Below, piece by piece: positions 39,159-48,746 of a stretch of 64,000 nucleotides of DNA. Every line of letters starts with the position of its first letter. The first letter of the stretch is position 1. Position numbers and translations under genes: made by a program. The notes below the pieces were generated by a model. It was not told where the DNA came from, did not search any database, and worked only from the letters and a program-made list of their open reading frames with translations. This stretch comes from Roseospira marina (GTDB lineage Bacteria > Pseudomonadota > Alphaproteobacteria > Rhodospirillales > Rhodospirillaceae), in NCBI RefSeq assembly GCF_014197855.1, contig NZ_JACIGJ010000006.1:186001-250000 (forward strand). Reading direction: 5' to 3'.

Positions 39159-41231
39159 ATGCTAAATCGCGGATCGGAGTGGCGCAGGTGGGAGCCACAT
39201 ATCCATGCACCTGGCACGGTGATGAACAATCAGTTCAGCGGGCCGAACGCATGGGACGACTATCTCAAGGCGCTTGAACAGGCGACGCCAATCATCGAGG
39301 CGATTGCTGTCACTGACTACTACGTTACCGACACTTATCGGGAAGTCCTGCGACACCGGGATGCGGGCAGACTCCCGAACACAGCCCTCATCTTTCCGAA
39401 CGTGGAGGTAAGGCTCGACGTTGCGACTTCGAAAGGAGGCTTCGTCAATCTGCACCTGTTCGTCAGCCCCGAAGATCCCCAGCACATCGAAGAGTTGCAA
39501 CGGCTATTGTCGCGTCTGCAGTTCAACGCGATGCAGGATCGGTTCGACTGCACGCGCGCCGACCTGATCAGGCTGGGTAAGAAAGCGGATCCGAACATTA
39601 CCGACGATGGAGCCGCACTCGCCTATGGCGCTAGCCAGTTCAAGGTCAATTTCCAGCAGCTTCGGGAAGTGTATGCGGAGAGCGGCTGGGCGAAGAAGAA
39701 CATTCTGATCGGCGTGGCGGGTGGGGCGAACGATGGAACATCGGGCGTTCGAGAGGCGGCCGATCAAACCATCCGACGTGAGATCGAAGGCTTTGCCCAT
39801 GTGATATTCGCCAGCAGCGAAGCGCAGCGGGAATTCTGGCTAGGCCGCAAACCTTCAATGTCGGCCGATGAAATTCGTAAAGTGTACGGTGGCTTGAAGC
39901 CGTGCCTGCATGGAAGCGACGCACATGACCTCGAGAGTGTTGCTTCTCCGTTCGGGGACCGCTTCTCCTGGATCAAGGGTGGGCTTGAATTCGACGCGCT
40001 GCGGCAAGCATGTATCGACCCGGGCGACCGGGCGCATGTCGGGAGCGAGCCGCCAGCGTCGGCAACGCCTTCGCAGGTGATTGCCGGGATCGAGGTTCTC
40101 GATGCGCCATGGATGAAGACGTCGACCATACCGCTCAATCCGGGCCTGGTGGCGATCATCGGGGCCCGCGGTTCCGGCAAGACGGCGCTGGCAGACATGA
40201 TCGCAGCGGGCTGCGACTCGATCCCTGACGATGCCTGGAAAGCAGACGAATGGGCAAACCCCTCCTTCCTCGTTCGCGCTCGCCCACTTGTGGGTGACGC
40301 AAAGGTAAGGGTGAAGTGGGCGGCTGGAGAACCCGAAACACGCGCTCTTAATGGCTCGGACGCCAACGGGCCGTTCAGCTATGAACGCGTGCGATATCTG
40401 TCTCAGCAGTTTGTCGAGGAGCTTTGCTCGTCAAGTGGCCTGGCTATCGCGGAGGAGCGCGGCTTCCGCGATGAACTGAACATCTCGGTACTCGCAAAGA
40501 TCATGCTCGCGGAACGCTTCGCCCCTGAGCTCTACGACGCGATGGCGCGCGGTTCCGCGAACACCGGAGCGTCGGAGGAACTCGCGGCGCTCGAAGCCGT
40601 GGTCGCGGCCCCTCCCTCCGGCTTGGAGACGAAGTCGGCGGACGGGAAAACGACTGGTCCGTCCACGGAGACTTCGTTGCCCGATTGGCCAAACATCGAA
40701 TGGGCGAAGCAGTGGGCGGCCATTGATCCGCCGCTCGCCGAAAACGATCTTAGACCATACGTCTTCGTAACCCGAGACAGGCGAAGCGTTTTTGGCGCGG
40801 TCACATCCCTGGGCGAACTGGACGAACTCGTCGCCAAGCTTCAGGGCTCGCCGCTACAGGTGAAGCAGGCTGCGGCGGAAGTTGCTCGGCTTCAGTCGAT
40901 TGAAGCGGAACAGGTCTTCGATGCGCTGCGCGCCAAAGTGCGAGATGCAGAGGACTTGGCCCAGGAGCCCGCGGGCGTGAAGGGGCTGGCCGAGATGGCG
41001 CGTCAGCATCCCTTCCTTCAGAGGCCGTTGCTTTCTTTCGTGCAGGATCTTCCCGTCTCCAAACTCGGCCCTTGGACTGTCAGCGGCTGGGCGTCAGTCT
41101 TCAGCGAAATCGACGTAGGTTCGGACTTTGCGACGACGCTCAAGGGATGGGCCGATCAGGACGATAACAAGCCGCTAAAGGCTGCAGCGAGCGCGGCGAT
41201 GAAACTCTCCAGCAAGCGGAAGCGTAGCTGA
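39159..41231 (+). CDS. PHP-domain P-loop ATPase (TrlF-like) heading a Qat-like operon
   Basis: This 690-residue protein has an N-terminal PHP phosphoesterase domain: PHIHAPGT (His14, His16), VTDYYVTD and CLHGSDAHD near 250-256. A P-loop IIGARGSGKTALADM follows near 333-347, then RVRYLSQQFVEELCS. This order is that of TrlF-type PHP-ATPases. It is shorter than those, and I see no clear Walker B or ABC-like D-loop. The last 200 residues (NDLRPYVFVTRDRR; LGPWTVSGWASVF) differ from TrlF and may correspond to the tail of QatA. It overlaps qatB by 1 bp (TGATG) and occupies the position QatA has in known Qat systems. Confidence 0.75.
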   Translation: MLNRGSEWRRWEPHIHAPGTVMNNQFSGPNAWDDYLKALEQATPIIEAIAVTDYYVTDTYREVLRHRDAGRLPNTALIFPNVEVRLDVATSKGGFVNLHLFVSPEDPQHIEELQRLLSRLQFNAMQDRFDCTRADLIRLGKKADPNITDDGAALAYGASQFKVNFQQLREVYAESGWAKKNILIGVAGGANDGTSGVREAADQTIRREIEGFAHVIFASSEAQREFWLGRKPSMSADEIRKVYGGLKPCLHGSDAHDLESVASPFGDRFSWIKGGLEFDALRQACIDPGDRAHVGSEPPASATPSQVIAGIEVLDAPWMKTSTIPLNPGLVAIIGARGSGKTALADMIAAGCDSIPDDAWKADEWANPSFLVRARPLVGDAKVRVKWAAGEPETRALNGSDANGPFSYERVRYLSQQFVEELCSSSGLAIAEERGFRDELNISVLAKIMLAERFAPELYDAMARGSANTGASEELAALEAVVAAPPSGLETKSADGKTTGPSTETSLPDWPNIEWAKQWAAIDPPLAENDLRPYVFVTRDRRSVFGAVTSLGELDELVAKLQGSPLQVKQAAAEVARLQSIEAEQVFDALRAKVRDAEDLAQEPAGVKGLAEMARQHPFLQRPLLSFVQDLPVSKLGPWTVSGWASVFSEIDVGSDFATTLKGWADQDDNKPLKAAASAAMKLSSKRKRS

Positions 41232-42112
41232 TGGGGACGTCCGGAACATTCGGCGGCTCCAAAAACGGGCTGGTTCCGAGCTGGGTCGACGAGCCCGCGT
41301 CGCCACCCGCGGCCGCGCCCGACAATGCCGAGCCAGAAGCCACAGGGGGCGACGGGAACGGGGGACCGGATCAAAACGGGGAGGCGCCGGCCGGGCCGAC
41401 ACCGGCTCAGGCATACCCGCCGATACCTGCCGTTCCAGCGAGTTCGGGTCTCGGTGGCGCTCGCGGGAACATGACGAGGGGTGCGCGAACATCTGATGAG
41501 CGAGCCCTGCGGCGTGGCGCGAGCCGATATGTAGGTGCGAGCGGTGGCGGACGCGCTGCGGCGAGCCGTATGCCGAACTCCCGCGCCGTGGCCGGAGGCG
41601 TAGCCGGCCTCGCGAGGAACTTCGTAAATCAGGGTCCGGCAGAGGCGCTGAGGCGGTTCAATCTTGAGGGCATGGCGGGGGCTCCCGCCGAGGACGTGTT
41701 CGTCGCTTTGACGGATATGCTGTGTCCTGCGGGCGGCACCATTGACGAAGCGATCGCGAGGGACGCGATGCTTGAGACGGTCGCCGACCTGGCCGCCGCG
41801 GGTGTCGGGAACTTCGATGAGCTCTCCGCAGACGATTTGCGCGAGTTCTTCATCGGTGTGGTGAGCCGCTCGATCGAAGGCAAAATTCTCAATGAGGTAG
41901 GGACCAACGCCATCGCGGCGCCTTCGGATATCGGCGGGGTCGAACGCGCACAAGCCATGTTGCATGACTTCGTCGAAGGTTGTGTGCGCGATGAGTTCGA
42001 TGTGCTCGGAACCGATCTGAGCGACCTGGATGCGACGGCCATCGATAGCTTCGTCGACGATCTCTACAGCGCAGCACTCGATCTGGTCGAAGCCTTGGGA
42101 GACGACGGATGA
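41231..42112 (+). CDS. qatB: Qat anti-phage system protein QatB
   Basis: This 293-residue protein has a Gly/Pro-rich low-complexity N-terminus opening MGTSGTFGGSKNGLVPSWVD. Its C-terminal helical domain (about 110-293) contains FNLEGMAGAPAEDVFVALTD and MLCPAGGTIDEAIARDAMLE. These fit QatB of the qatABCD defence system. Its biochemical role is not established. It overlaps both neighbours (TGATG and ATGA), so it is translated with them. Confidence 0.8.
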   Translation: MGTSGTFGGSKNGLVPSWVDEPASPPAAAPDNAEPEATGGDGNGGPDQNGEAPAGPTPAQAYPPIPAVPASSGLGGARGNMTRGARTSDERALRRGASRYVGASGGGRAAASRMPNSRAVAGGVAGLARNFVNQGPAEALRRFNLEGMAGAPAEDVFVALTDMLCPAGGTIDEAIARDAMLETVADLAAAGVGNFDELSADDLREFFIGVVSRSIEGKILNEVGTNAIAAPSDIGGVERAQAMLHDFVEGCVRDEFDVLGTDLSDLDATAIDSFVDDLYSAALDLVEALGDDG

Positions 42113-43476
42113 GAAGGTTCAGTCTGATCGGTCGGCTCGGTCCCGACGACAAGGGCAAGATCAACTTGGTCCAGTCCGACTCCGACGTATTCGAGATCGA
42201 TTTCCTGGACGGTGACCTGCGCATGGGATTCGGCATCGGTCACGCGTTAGACCAACTCGCCTCCCTCGGGCTGCAACCCTCGGAGAAGGGAATTGACCTC
42301 GCCGTCCTCGCCGCGCTTGTCAACGCCGGGGACACGAGAGTCTCCCGAAAGTTGAACGCACAAGATGGCTGGACCCGCGAGATCGATCTCTACATCCCGG
42401 TGTCCACCTCTTCGGCCTGGACGGCGAGCACGAGATCGATTGAGTCGATGTTGCGCTTTCTCTCCGGGGACCGGTGGCGTGTCTTCTTCCGCGACCGGAC
42501 GAAGAGGACCAGAACCCTCGCCGTCGCTCCGAAACGCTTGGCGATTGACGGGCTGACAAAGGTCAGCCTCCTGTCCGGCGGTTTGGACAGTCTCATCGGC
42601 GCAGTCGATCTCCTGAGCGGCAGTGAACGCCCGCTGTTCGTCAGTCACTACTGGGATGGCGAGACTGCCAAAGCCCAAGCCTATATCCTCGACCGGTTGG
42701 AAAACCGGTTCGGCAAAGAGGCTTTCAAGAGTCTCCGGGTGCGGCTCGGTTTCGACAAGCACCATCTCACCACCGGGGAGACGGAGAACACCCAGCGTGG
42801 ACGATCCTTCCTCTTCTACTCGCTGGCGACGCTGGCAGCGTCGGCGATCGATGGACGGACCACGGTCGACATACCGGAGAACGGCCTCATTGCGCTCAAC
42901 GTGCCCCTTGATCCGTTGCGATTTGGGGCACTGAGCACGCGGACGGCGCATCCGCACTTCATCGCGAGCATGCAGAGGCTAATCGACGCTCTCGCCCTCG
43001 ATGTCGAACTGAACAACCCGTACAGGCACATGACGAAGGGCGAGATGGTTGCGAACTGCGCCGACAAACCTTTCCTTGAGAAGATCGTGGCGAACTCCAT
43101 GTCTTGCTCGTCGCCGGCGAAGGCGCGTTACAAGAAGCTCTCCCCTCGACACTGCGGGTACTGCGTTCCGTGCCTGATCCGGAGAGCTTCGCTCGAAGTC
43201 GGTCTCGATGGAGACGATGAGACGCTTTACACGGTTGAGGATCTGAAGGGGCATATCCTGGCCTCCGACCAGCCCGAAGGGGAGCACGTCCGGTCCTTCC
43301 AGCTGATGGCCAAGCGGATCAGGGCGAAGCCGGATCTCGCGAAGATACTGGTCCACAAGCCCGGTCCGCTCCATGACAAGCCGGATGAGATACCGGATTA
43401 TGCCGACGTGTTTCGACGTGGCGTCCTTGAAGTCGCCGAGCTCCTGAAAGGTGTTCGGGCACGGCCGGGCGGGTGA
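42109..43476 (+). CDS. qatC: QatC, QueC-like ATP pyrophosphatase of a Qat system
   Basis: This 455-residue protein has the PP-loop SGGLDS (156-161) and a zinc-ligand cluster HCGYCVPC (about 348-355), as in the 7-cyano-7-deazaguanine synthase QueC. An extra N-terminal domain of about 140 residues is present, as expected for QatC. It presumably modifies a nucleobase or protein amide as part of anti-phage defence. No queuosine genes lie nearby, which argues against tRNA modification. Confidence 0.88.
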   Translation: MRRFSLIGRLGPDDKGKINLVQSDSDVFEIDFLDGDLRMGFGIGHALDQLASLGLQPSEKGIDLAVLAALVNAGDTRVSRKLNAQDGWTREIDLYIPVSTSSAWTASTRSIESMLRFLSGDRWRVFFRDRTKRTRTLAVAPKRLAIDGLTKVSLLSGGLDSLIGAVDLLSGSERPLFVSHYWDGETAKAQAYILDRLENRFGKEAFKSLRVRLGFDKHHLTTGETENTQRGRSFLFYSLATLAASAIDGRTTVDIPENGLIALNVPLDPLRFGALSTRTAHPHFIASMQRLIDALALDVELNNPYRHMTKGEMVANCADKPFLEKIVANSMSCSSPAKARYKKLSPRHCGYCVPCLIRRASLEVGLDGDDETLYTVEDLKGHILASDQPEGEHVRSFQLMAKRIRAKPDLAKILVHKPGPLHDKPDEIPDYADVFRRGVLEVAELLKGVRARPGG

Positions 43477-44228
43477 TCATGCGGCCTGACTACGTGGATT
43501 TCCATACGCATCTCGACCTCTATCCCGACCTCGCGAGAGCGATCGCGGCCTGCGATCGCAAGCGCGTAGCGACCTTGGCGGTCACGACGACCCCGAAGGC
43601 GTTTGAAAGGAATGTCGAACTGTCCGCAGACAGCGACTTCGTAAGGGTTGGGCTCGGTCTGCATCCGCAGCTCGTCGCCGATCGGCATCTCGAGCTCGAC
43701 CTGTTCGAGAAGCTCTTGCCGCGGACGCGTTACGTCGGGGAGATCGGGCTTGATCGCGGACCCGCTCATTATCGCTCTTTCGAGCTGCAACAGTCGGTCT
43801 TCGGCAGAATTCTTCGAGCCTGCGCTCAGCAAGGCGACAAGATCTTGAGTCTGCATAGTGTCAGGGCGACGAAGTCGGTCCTGGACATGCTCGATGAGCA
43901 TCTACCGCCAGATCGGGCGCGCGTCGTCTTGCATTGGTTCACTGGCAGCAAGGCCGATGTGCGCAGGGCCGTTGATCGCGGCTGCTATTTCTCCGTTAAC
44001 GAGGGCATGCTCGCTTCCGCGACCGGATTGCGCGTGATGCGCGAAATACCAATCGACCGTGTTCTGACCGAGACGGACGGCCCCTTCCTCACTCGCGGTG
44101 ATAAGCCGATCAACCCTGGCGATGTTGGTCGTGCCGTCGAAATGATTGCTTCCTCCGTCGGCTCGACAATCGAGGGCGTCCGTTCCCAGATAATCTCAAA
44201 TCTTAAGAGCCTCGTTCAGAGCGACTAG
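43473..44228 (+). CDS. qatD: QatD, TatD-family metal-dependent DNase of a Qat system
   Basis: This 251-residue TIM-barrel metallohydrolase has the TatD motifs VDFHTHLDLYPD (His11, His13), VGEIGLDRG, VLHWFTG and LTETDGPFLT. The GTG at 43473 overlaps the qatC stop (GTGA); an ATG at 43479 is the alternative. TatD DNases cut DNA 3' ends. In Qat they are required for phage protection. It ends the four-gene coupled operon. Confidence 0.88.
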   Translation: MIMRPDYVDFHTHLDLYPDLARAIAACDRKRVATLAVTTTPKAFERNVELSADSDFVRVGLGLHPQLVADRHLELDLFEKLLPRTRYVGEIGLDRGPAHYRSFELQQSVFGRILRACAQQGDKILSLHSVRATKSVLDMLDEHLPPDRARVVLHWFTGSKADVRRAVDRGCYFSVNEGMLASATGLRVMREIPIDRVLTETDGPFLTRGDKPINPGDVGRAVEMIASSVGSTIEGVRSQIISNLKSLVQSD

Positions 44229-44271
44229 ACGATGCCTTCTATGGCAATGGTGATCCGTGGGCATATGACAG

Positions 44272-45009
44272 TTATTCGTGGCCTGCCGCTTCGGCTCGCA
44301 GGGCCTGGATGGCCTGTGCGTAGTCCTCGGAGGTCAGCCAGTGGGGTGCCCGCTTTTCAATTCTCTGCCAGATCTCGCCATCGTCAAATGTACGGATGCC
44401 ATGGCGCACATTCTCAAGGAAGTACCGCTCATAGCCGCCGCTCTGACTGAGCCACGCATCTGCGACGGAATGCGCCCGAGGCGGCACAGTGATCGGCTTG
44501 GTGGCAGTGGCCAGTATGACATCCATGTCCGCTGGTGCCCCGTTCTCGGTTTCCGGCCAGACGATATCGAGATTGCCATCCGCATCAACTACAGAGAGGC
44601 CTTCCGTTCGACACGTCCGGAAATGGATTTTCCAAGCCTCTGCCAGCGCTTCTCTGGCTTCATCACTCCCAAGCAGAAGCAGCGCCCCGACGCAGCCCCA
44701 ACCACTACCGATCGTGCCTGATCGGGAGTTGGGAGCTTCCGCCTTCCACAGGGCCTCGACTTCGTCTTTCAAGTCTTCGATCGTCTCAATCTCCTGCTGA
44801 CATGGCACAAGAGCCGCCATGCCTGACGGATCGTTGCGTCGAAAAGTCATCGTGTAGGTGTTGCCCCGCGAGTTCGACTTGCGCCCGTAATAAATAGGTG
44901 CGCGCACCGGGATACTGGCACTCATGTCCAGCCGCCTTTTGCGCCAGTCGGTCCGCCCGTTTTCTTCGTCCCAGTACAGAGAGCCTATGATCAGGATGCC
45001 GCATTTCAT
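44272..45009 (-). CDS. Uncharacterised protein, possibly GGCT-like fold
   Basis: This 245-residue protein starts MKCGILIIGSLYWDEENGR with the conserved-looking segments WRKRRLDM, APIYYGRKSNSRGNTYTMTF and VPCQQE. The early glycine-rich GSLYW followed by an Arg-rich stretch recalls gamma-glutamylcyclotransferase folds, but this is weak. It is convergent to qatD and lies 116 bp downstream of the helicase gene on the same strand, so it could belong to either defence locus. ATG 45009 is chosen over an upstream TTG. Confidence 0.6.
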   Translation of the reverse strand: MKCGILIIGSLYWDEENGRTDWRKRRLDMSASIPVRAPIYYGRKSNSRGNTYTMTFRRNDPSGMAALVPCQQEIETIEDLKDEVEALWKAEAPNSRSGTIGSGWGCVGALLLLGSDEAREALAEAWKIHFRTCRTEGLSVVDADGNLDIVWPETENGAPADMDVILATATKPITVPPRAHSVADAWLSQSGGYERYFLENVRHGIRTFDDGEIWQRIEKRAPHWLTSEDYAQAIQALRAEAAGHE

Positions 45010-45125
45010 CAAGAACAACCTAGCACATAGATACTGATTGGAATTGCTCTAAGGATTGAGATTGTATGGAGATTGTCTGTCATTAAACCGTCGTTCGTAG
45101 TGTGCGACGTGGCCTGCGCTAGCGC

Positions 45126-48100
45126 CTACTTTCGCCTGATTTGCTGAATTAGTCTGACTGCGTCGGAACTGAGATGGCTACTTTCGAGCGTCTCGATCAG
45201 GCGCCCTGGGAAATTAGTCTCGTACCAAGCCTTCTTTTTATCGCGATGTGCCGAATACTCCTCATCTGACGTCATCCCCCAGTGTTCCCAGAAGTATTTT
45301 TCACCACCCACTCGAAGCGTGAAATCCGGTAGAAAGAAGCTGCCGTCTCCAGCATAGAGTGGCTCTTCATATGTAAATGGGATACCTGCTTGATGGAGCA
45401 GGTTCGCGATTATCACCTCGGATTTTGACCGCACCATGTCGCCGCTGAGCGCTTCATGGATCTTGCCGCTTTCATACCAGTCGCTTCTAGCCAACAGCCG
45501 ATCATCGACGGTCCTGAAATGGCCGAAAAGCGACGACGAAACGAGTACACTCTGAGCATTCTCTTTGCGCCGCGCGTCCAACAACGGTGAGAGATTACCT
45601 TGCACGTACAGCCTGCAACGGCCCTGGGCGCGCGTTAATGCGGTATAGAGAAGCTCCGCACTCAGCGGTCGCCGAGACGCAGGGAGGACAACAAATGTCT
45701 GCTCGAACTCGCTTCCTTGTGACTTATGGATCGAAATTGCATAGGCGAGCTCAAGATTGTTCTCGACGCTCTCAGACGTGAATCTTCCTTTTGTCGCGGT
45801 GGGAATGTCGCGACCATAGTTTACGCAAATCTTTTCTTTTCTCGCGAACTTCACCTGAAACCGCTTCAGGCGCTTCTTGCTGTAGCCCGCAAACACCTTC
45901 TTCAGGTCTGCTCGATCGAAGTTGTGAGGTTCGACATACCCGATTTCTCCGTTAAAAAGCTCAACTTGGCGGGCTTTTCCGATAGCGAAATCAAAGGCCC
46001 ACAGTCCCCGTCGAGATGTTCTGTTCTGGATCTGGATGACCTTGTCGTTCAACGTGATGCCGTCAACTGCACCCACCCGATCTATCAGGTCATTCGTCAA
46101 AACAGATTGAAGCTCAATATTCAGCGCCTCGACGCCATGAAGCTCCCCGCGGTGAGGGGTTAAGACCTGCAAGCGCTCGGGATTGTTCTGGACGATCTCA
46201 TTGCGCCACAACTTATAAATTGGCGGGTCCGCCTCTTCTTGCGGCAGGACTGAGACCAGGTCTGACACTAGGCTAGCCACGAGGTCATCGGCCGAGTTCC
46301 AATAGACAACATCCAGATCTTCGTCGATCTTCCCCCCTTGGTGCACCTTCTGAAGGAGCTGCTCTGCCTCAGGCGTCGTTTGTTGGCTTTGCACCGCCGA
46401 ATCTACCAAAAATAGTTCTGCCAGGTCGAGGATGCCTTGCCCCTTCCCGTCGAGCCTATTTTCCATCTGACGCATATTTGTCTCAAGAACCGCCAGATTA
46501 TGCGTTTCGGCTTCGCGCAGCCATTCGATGATATCCGAGAAGACGCGCCCCCTGCCGATCGGAGGAAGCTGATTGTGATCGCCAACAAGGATCAGACGCT
46601 TCACGTTTTGCCATTCGATTGATCGGAAGAATGTGGCGGCGAGCCCAAGATCAAGCATGGATGTTTCGTCGATGACGATCGTGCCTTCGAGATCAGAGCG
46701 TTTTCCTCCCCATCTCTTGAAAGTCAGGTTGTCATTGAGCCAGCCGTTTGAAGCCAAGAAGGAGTGGATCGTCGACACGTCGACACCAGCTATCTTGTGA
46801 CGTTCGAATACGGCGCGTACACGGTCCGTTGCCTTGCCGGTCGGCGTCATCACATGGATCGGCGCGCCAACTCCCTCGACCTGCCGGATGCCTTTCACTA
46901 TGGCACGGATGATCGTCGTCTTTCCGGTGCCCGCACGACCGGACACAACCGAAAGAGGCAACCTAAATATTTGAGCACATTGCTCTGCTTGGGCTGCGAC
47001 TGCCTTCTGGTATTTCTCGCCACCCTTCTTCGAGAGGAGCGATTCATCATCGGAAACAGCTCGCAGCCAAAACCCATCCGGGAGGGGGCGGGACAGAGCA
47101 ATGGTGGGCCGGTCGAAAAGCTCTGTGAGCGCCTTTTCGACCCTACGCTCATCCTGAAATACCTGCTTCAGATAGAGGTAGAGGCGCTCGTCTTCTTTTT
47201 TGAGCACCAAAGCTTTTTCGAGCGAATCTCGGTCAACCTCAAAATATCGCAGGCTGAAATTATGCCGTTTCCATTCCGGCATCCGATCCATTCGGGCATT
47301 GATTTCCTTCAGAATGATATCCGCCGGACGGAAGGTCTGATTATGTTCGCGTCGTAATTGTTCCACGCACAGCGAACGAAGCCTGCGAGGATCATCAAGG
47401 AGCATGTCGCATAGTACATCACCGCCGAGCTCCGGTGACGGAAAAACCCCGCGATCGATCGTACTCCATGGGATAATGTCTTCGGGCGCATCTCCGACAA
47501 AGAGTTCGCTTAGCAGATAGGGGTCTTCGACAATTTCCTTCAGGCCTTCAGGCAGGCCATGCGCGGTACGCTTCTGGCCAACAATGCTTTCAAGCTGATC
47601 GAGATAGAGGTCGATGCGCACCGCGATTATTTTGAGGAACATGCGCACATCGTCTTCCAGCAACTGCCAGGAACGCGAGACACGTTTCGCCACGAGCCCA
47701 GTCAGTTCTAGTTCGGGGCAGTCCTTTCCGCTGTCGAGAGCATCGAAGAAGAGCTCGTAGGCCTTCTTCTCCTCCCTCCTGTCGCAATACCATTTGGCGT
47801 TGTTGATGCTGACTTCAGCATCGAGAAGATCCATTACCGTAAGCAGGCCAGGATATAGGCCGCGCCGCTGCCAAAGCTTGCCGATTTGCGCCTGTATCCA
47901 TTTTGCACGAAGGTCCCAATCTTCCTGGGTATCTCCGATCTCTTTGAGCCGGCCTATGGCATCGAGCAGCTGTTCCAGCATCCCGATGGCAGTGTCATCG
48001 GTGAGGTGACGCGCACCGTATTTGCACGTGGCGGAATTTTCAGGTGTGACGAGGATCTTCTCGAGAATTTCGGGTTTGTCGCGATAGGCGTGATAGGGAA

Positions 48101-48746
48101 TGCGAAAACCTTCATCAGGGTAGTAGGACGTCACATTGCGTGCCCAAACCATGCCCTGAGCGAAGCGCTTTTTTATGTCGTCCGTGGCGTTCGGATAAAA
48201 AAGCGGTTTGCCGACCTGTTTCACTCGCGAGACCCCGACGATCACATATTTGGGGTCATTCTCGTCGGTGAACGGGTTGGAGTGGTTGGCATAGTAGAAG
48301 ATCAGGCTTTCGCCATCGTCCAGTTCTGCGAAAAATTCGTCCGCGCCTCTGCGTCGCTTATCGTTATCGAGCCGGCCGTCAGTATAAACCTCATCGCCAT
48401 ACATGGCTTCATACGGCCAGACGCAGACGGTCGAAGGCGGGATATCCCATTCTTCCCGATCAGCACCATCGTAGAAGAAGTCTGGTGGATTGGAATAGCC
48501 GCGGATCGCGTCGGGCCCAAAGGCATTGATGCTGTATATGCAGGGTGGCACGTCGTCACCCTTGAGCTTGCAGACCGCTTGGCCGGCGCAAGCCGTTTCC
48601 CTCTCCAAGTTCCGCTCTCGGTGGATCACGTCCCCAGGATATGACTTCAGGCCAACGCAGTAGGTGTTGAGTTCTGGCTTCGAGCAGACGCGCCCGTTCC
48701 ATCCGTCGTCATGCCAGGCGATGCGGGCAGTGAGATGCGTGGTCAT
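45126..48746 (-). CDS. RecD-like helicase with C-terminal nuclease-like domain
   Basis: This 1206-residue protein has three parts. The N-terminal ~550 residues are uncharacterised (MTTHLTARIAWHDDGWNGRV; YANHSNPFTDENDPKYVIVG). A superfamily 1B helicase core follows: SGRAGTGKTT near 603, TIVIDETSMLDL, LVGDHNQLPPIGRG and a C-terminal ISIHKSQGSEFEQ/TALTRAQGR. The last ~120 residues (VRSKSEVIIANLL; YEEPL; FFLPDFTL; YFWEHWG) look like a PD-(D/E)XK nuclease. It overlaps the Abi_C gene by 4 bp and ends the restriction operon. Confidence 0.88.
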   Translation of the reverse strand: MTTHLTARIAWHDDGWNGRVCSKPELNTYCVGLKSYPGDVIHRERNLERETACAGQAVCKLKGDDVPPCIYSINAFGPDAIRGYSNPPDFFYDGADREEWDIPPSTVCVWPYEAMYGDEVYTDGRLDNDKRRRGADEFFAELDDGESLIFYYANHSNPFTDENDPKYVIVGVSRVKQVGKPLFYPNATDDIKKRFAQGMVWARNVTSYYPDEGFRIPYHAYRDKPEILEKILVTPENSATCKYGARHLTDDTAIGMLEQLLDAIGRLKEIGDTQEDWDLRAKWIQAQIGKLWQRRGLYPGLLTVMDLLDAEVSINNAKWYCDRREEKKAYELFFDALDSGKDCPELELTGLVAKRVSRSWQLLEDDVRMFLKIIAVRIDLYLDQLESIVGQKRTAHGLPEGLKEIVEDPYLLSELFVGDAPEDIIPWSTIDRGVFPSPELGGDVLCDMLLDDPRRLRSLCVEQLRREHNQTFRPADIILKEINARMDRMPEWKRHNFSLRYFEVDRDSLEKALVLKKEDERLYLYLKQVFQDERRVEKALTELFDRPTIALSRPLPDGFWLRAVSDDESLLSKKGGEKYQKAVAAQAEQCAQIFRLPLSVVSGRAGTGKTTIIRAIVKGIRQVEGVGAPIHVMTPTGKATDRVRAVFERHKIAGVDVSTIHSFLASNGWLNDNLTFKRWGGKRSDLEGTIVIDETSMLDLGLAATFFRSIEWQNVKRLILVGDHNQLPPIGRGRVFSDIIEWLREAETHNLAVLETNMRQMENRLDGKGQGILDLAELFLVDSAVQSQQTTPEAEQLLQKVHQGGKIDEDLDVVYWNSADDLVASLVSDLVSVLPQEEADPPIYKLWRNEIVQNNPERLQVLTPHRGELHGVEALNIELQSVLTNDLIDRVGAVDGITLNDKVIQIQNRTSRRGLWAFDFAIGKARQVELFNGEIGYVEPHNFDRADLKKVFAGYSKKRLKRFQVKFARKEKICVNYGRDIPTATKGRFTSESVENNLELAYAISIHKSQGSEFEQTFVVLPASRRPLSAELLYTALTRAQGRCRLYVQGNLSPLLDARRKENAQSVLVSSSLFGHFRTVDDRLLARSDWYESGKIHEALSGDMVRSKSEVIIANLLHQAGIPFTYEEPLYAGDGSFFLPDFTLRVGGEKYFWEHWGMTSDEEYSAHRDKKKAWYETNFPGRLIETLESSHLSSDAVRLIQQIRRK

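Noticed and set aside
42109-43476. Queuosine biosynthesis QueC
   Set aside because: The protein is about twice the length of QueC with an extra N-terminal domain. It is coupled to QatB and a TatD nuclease, and no other queuosine genes are present.
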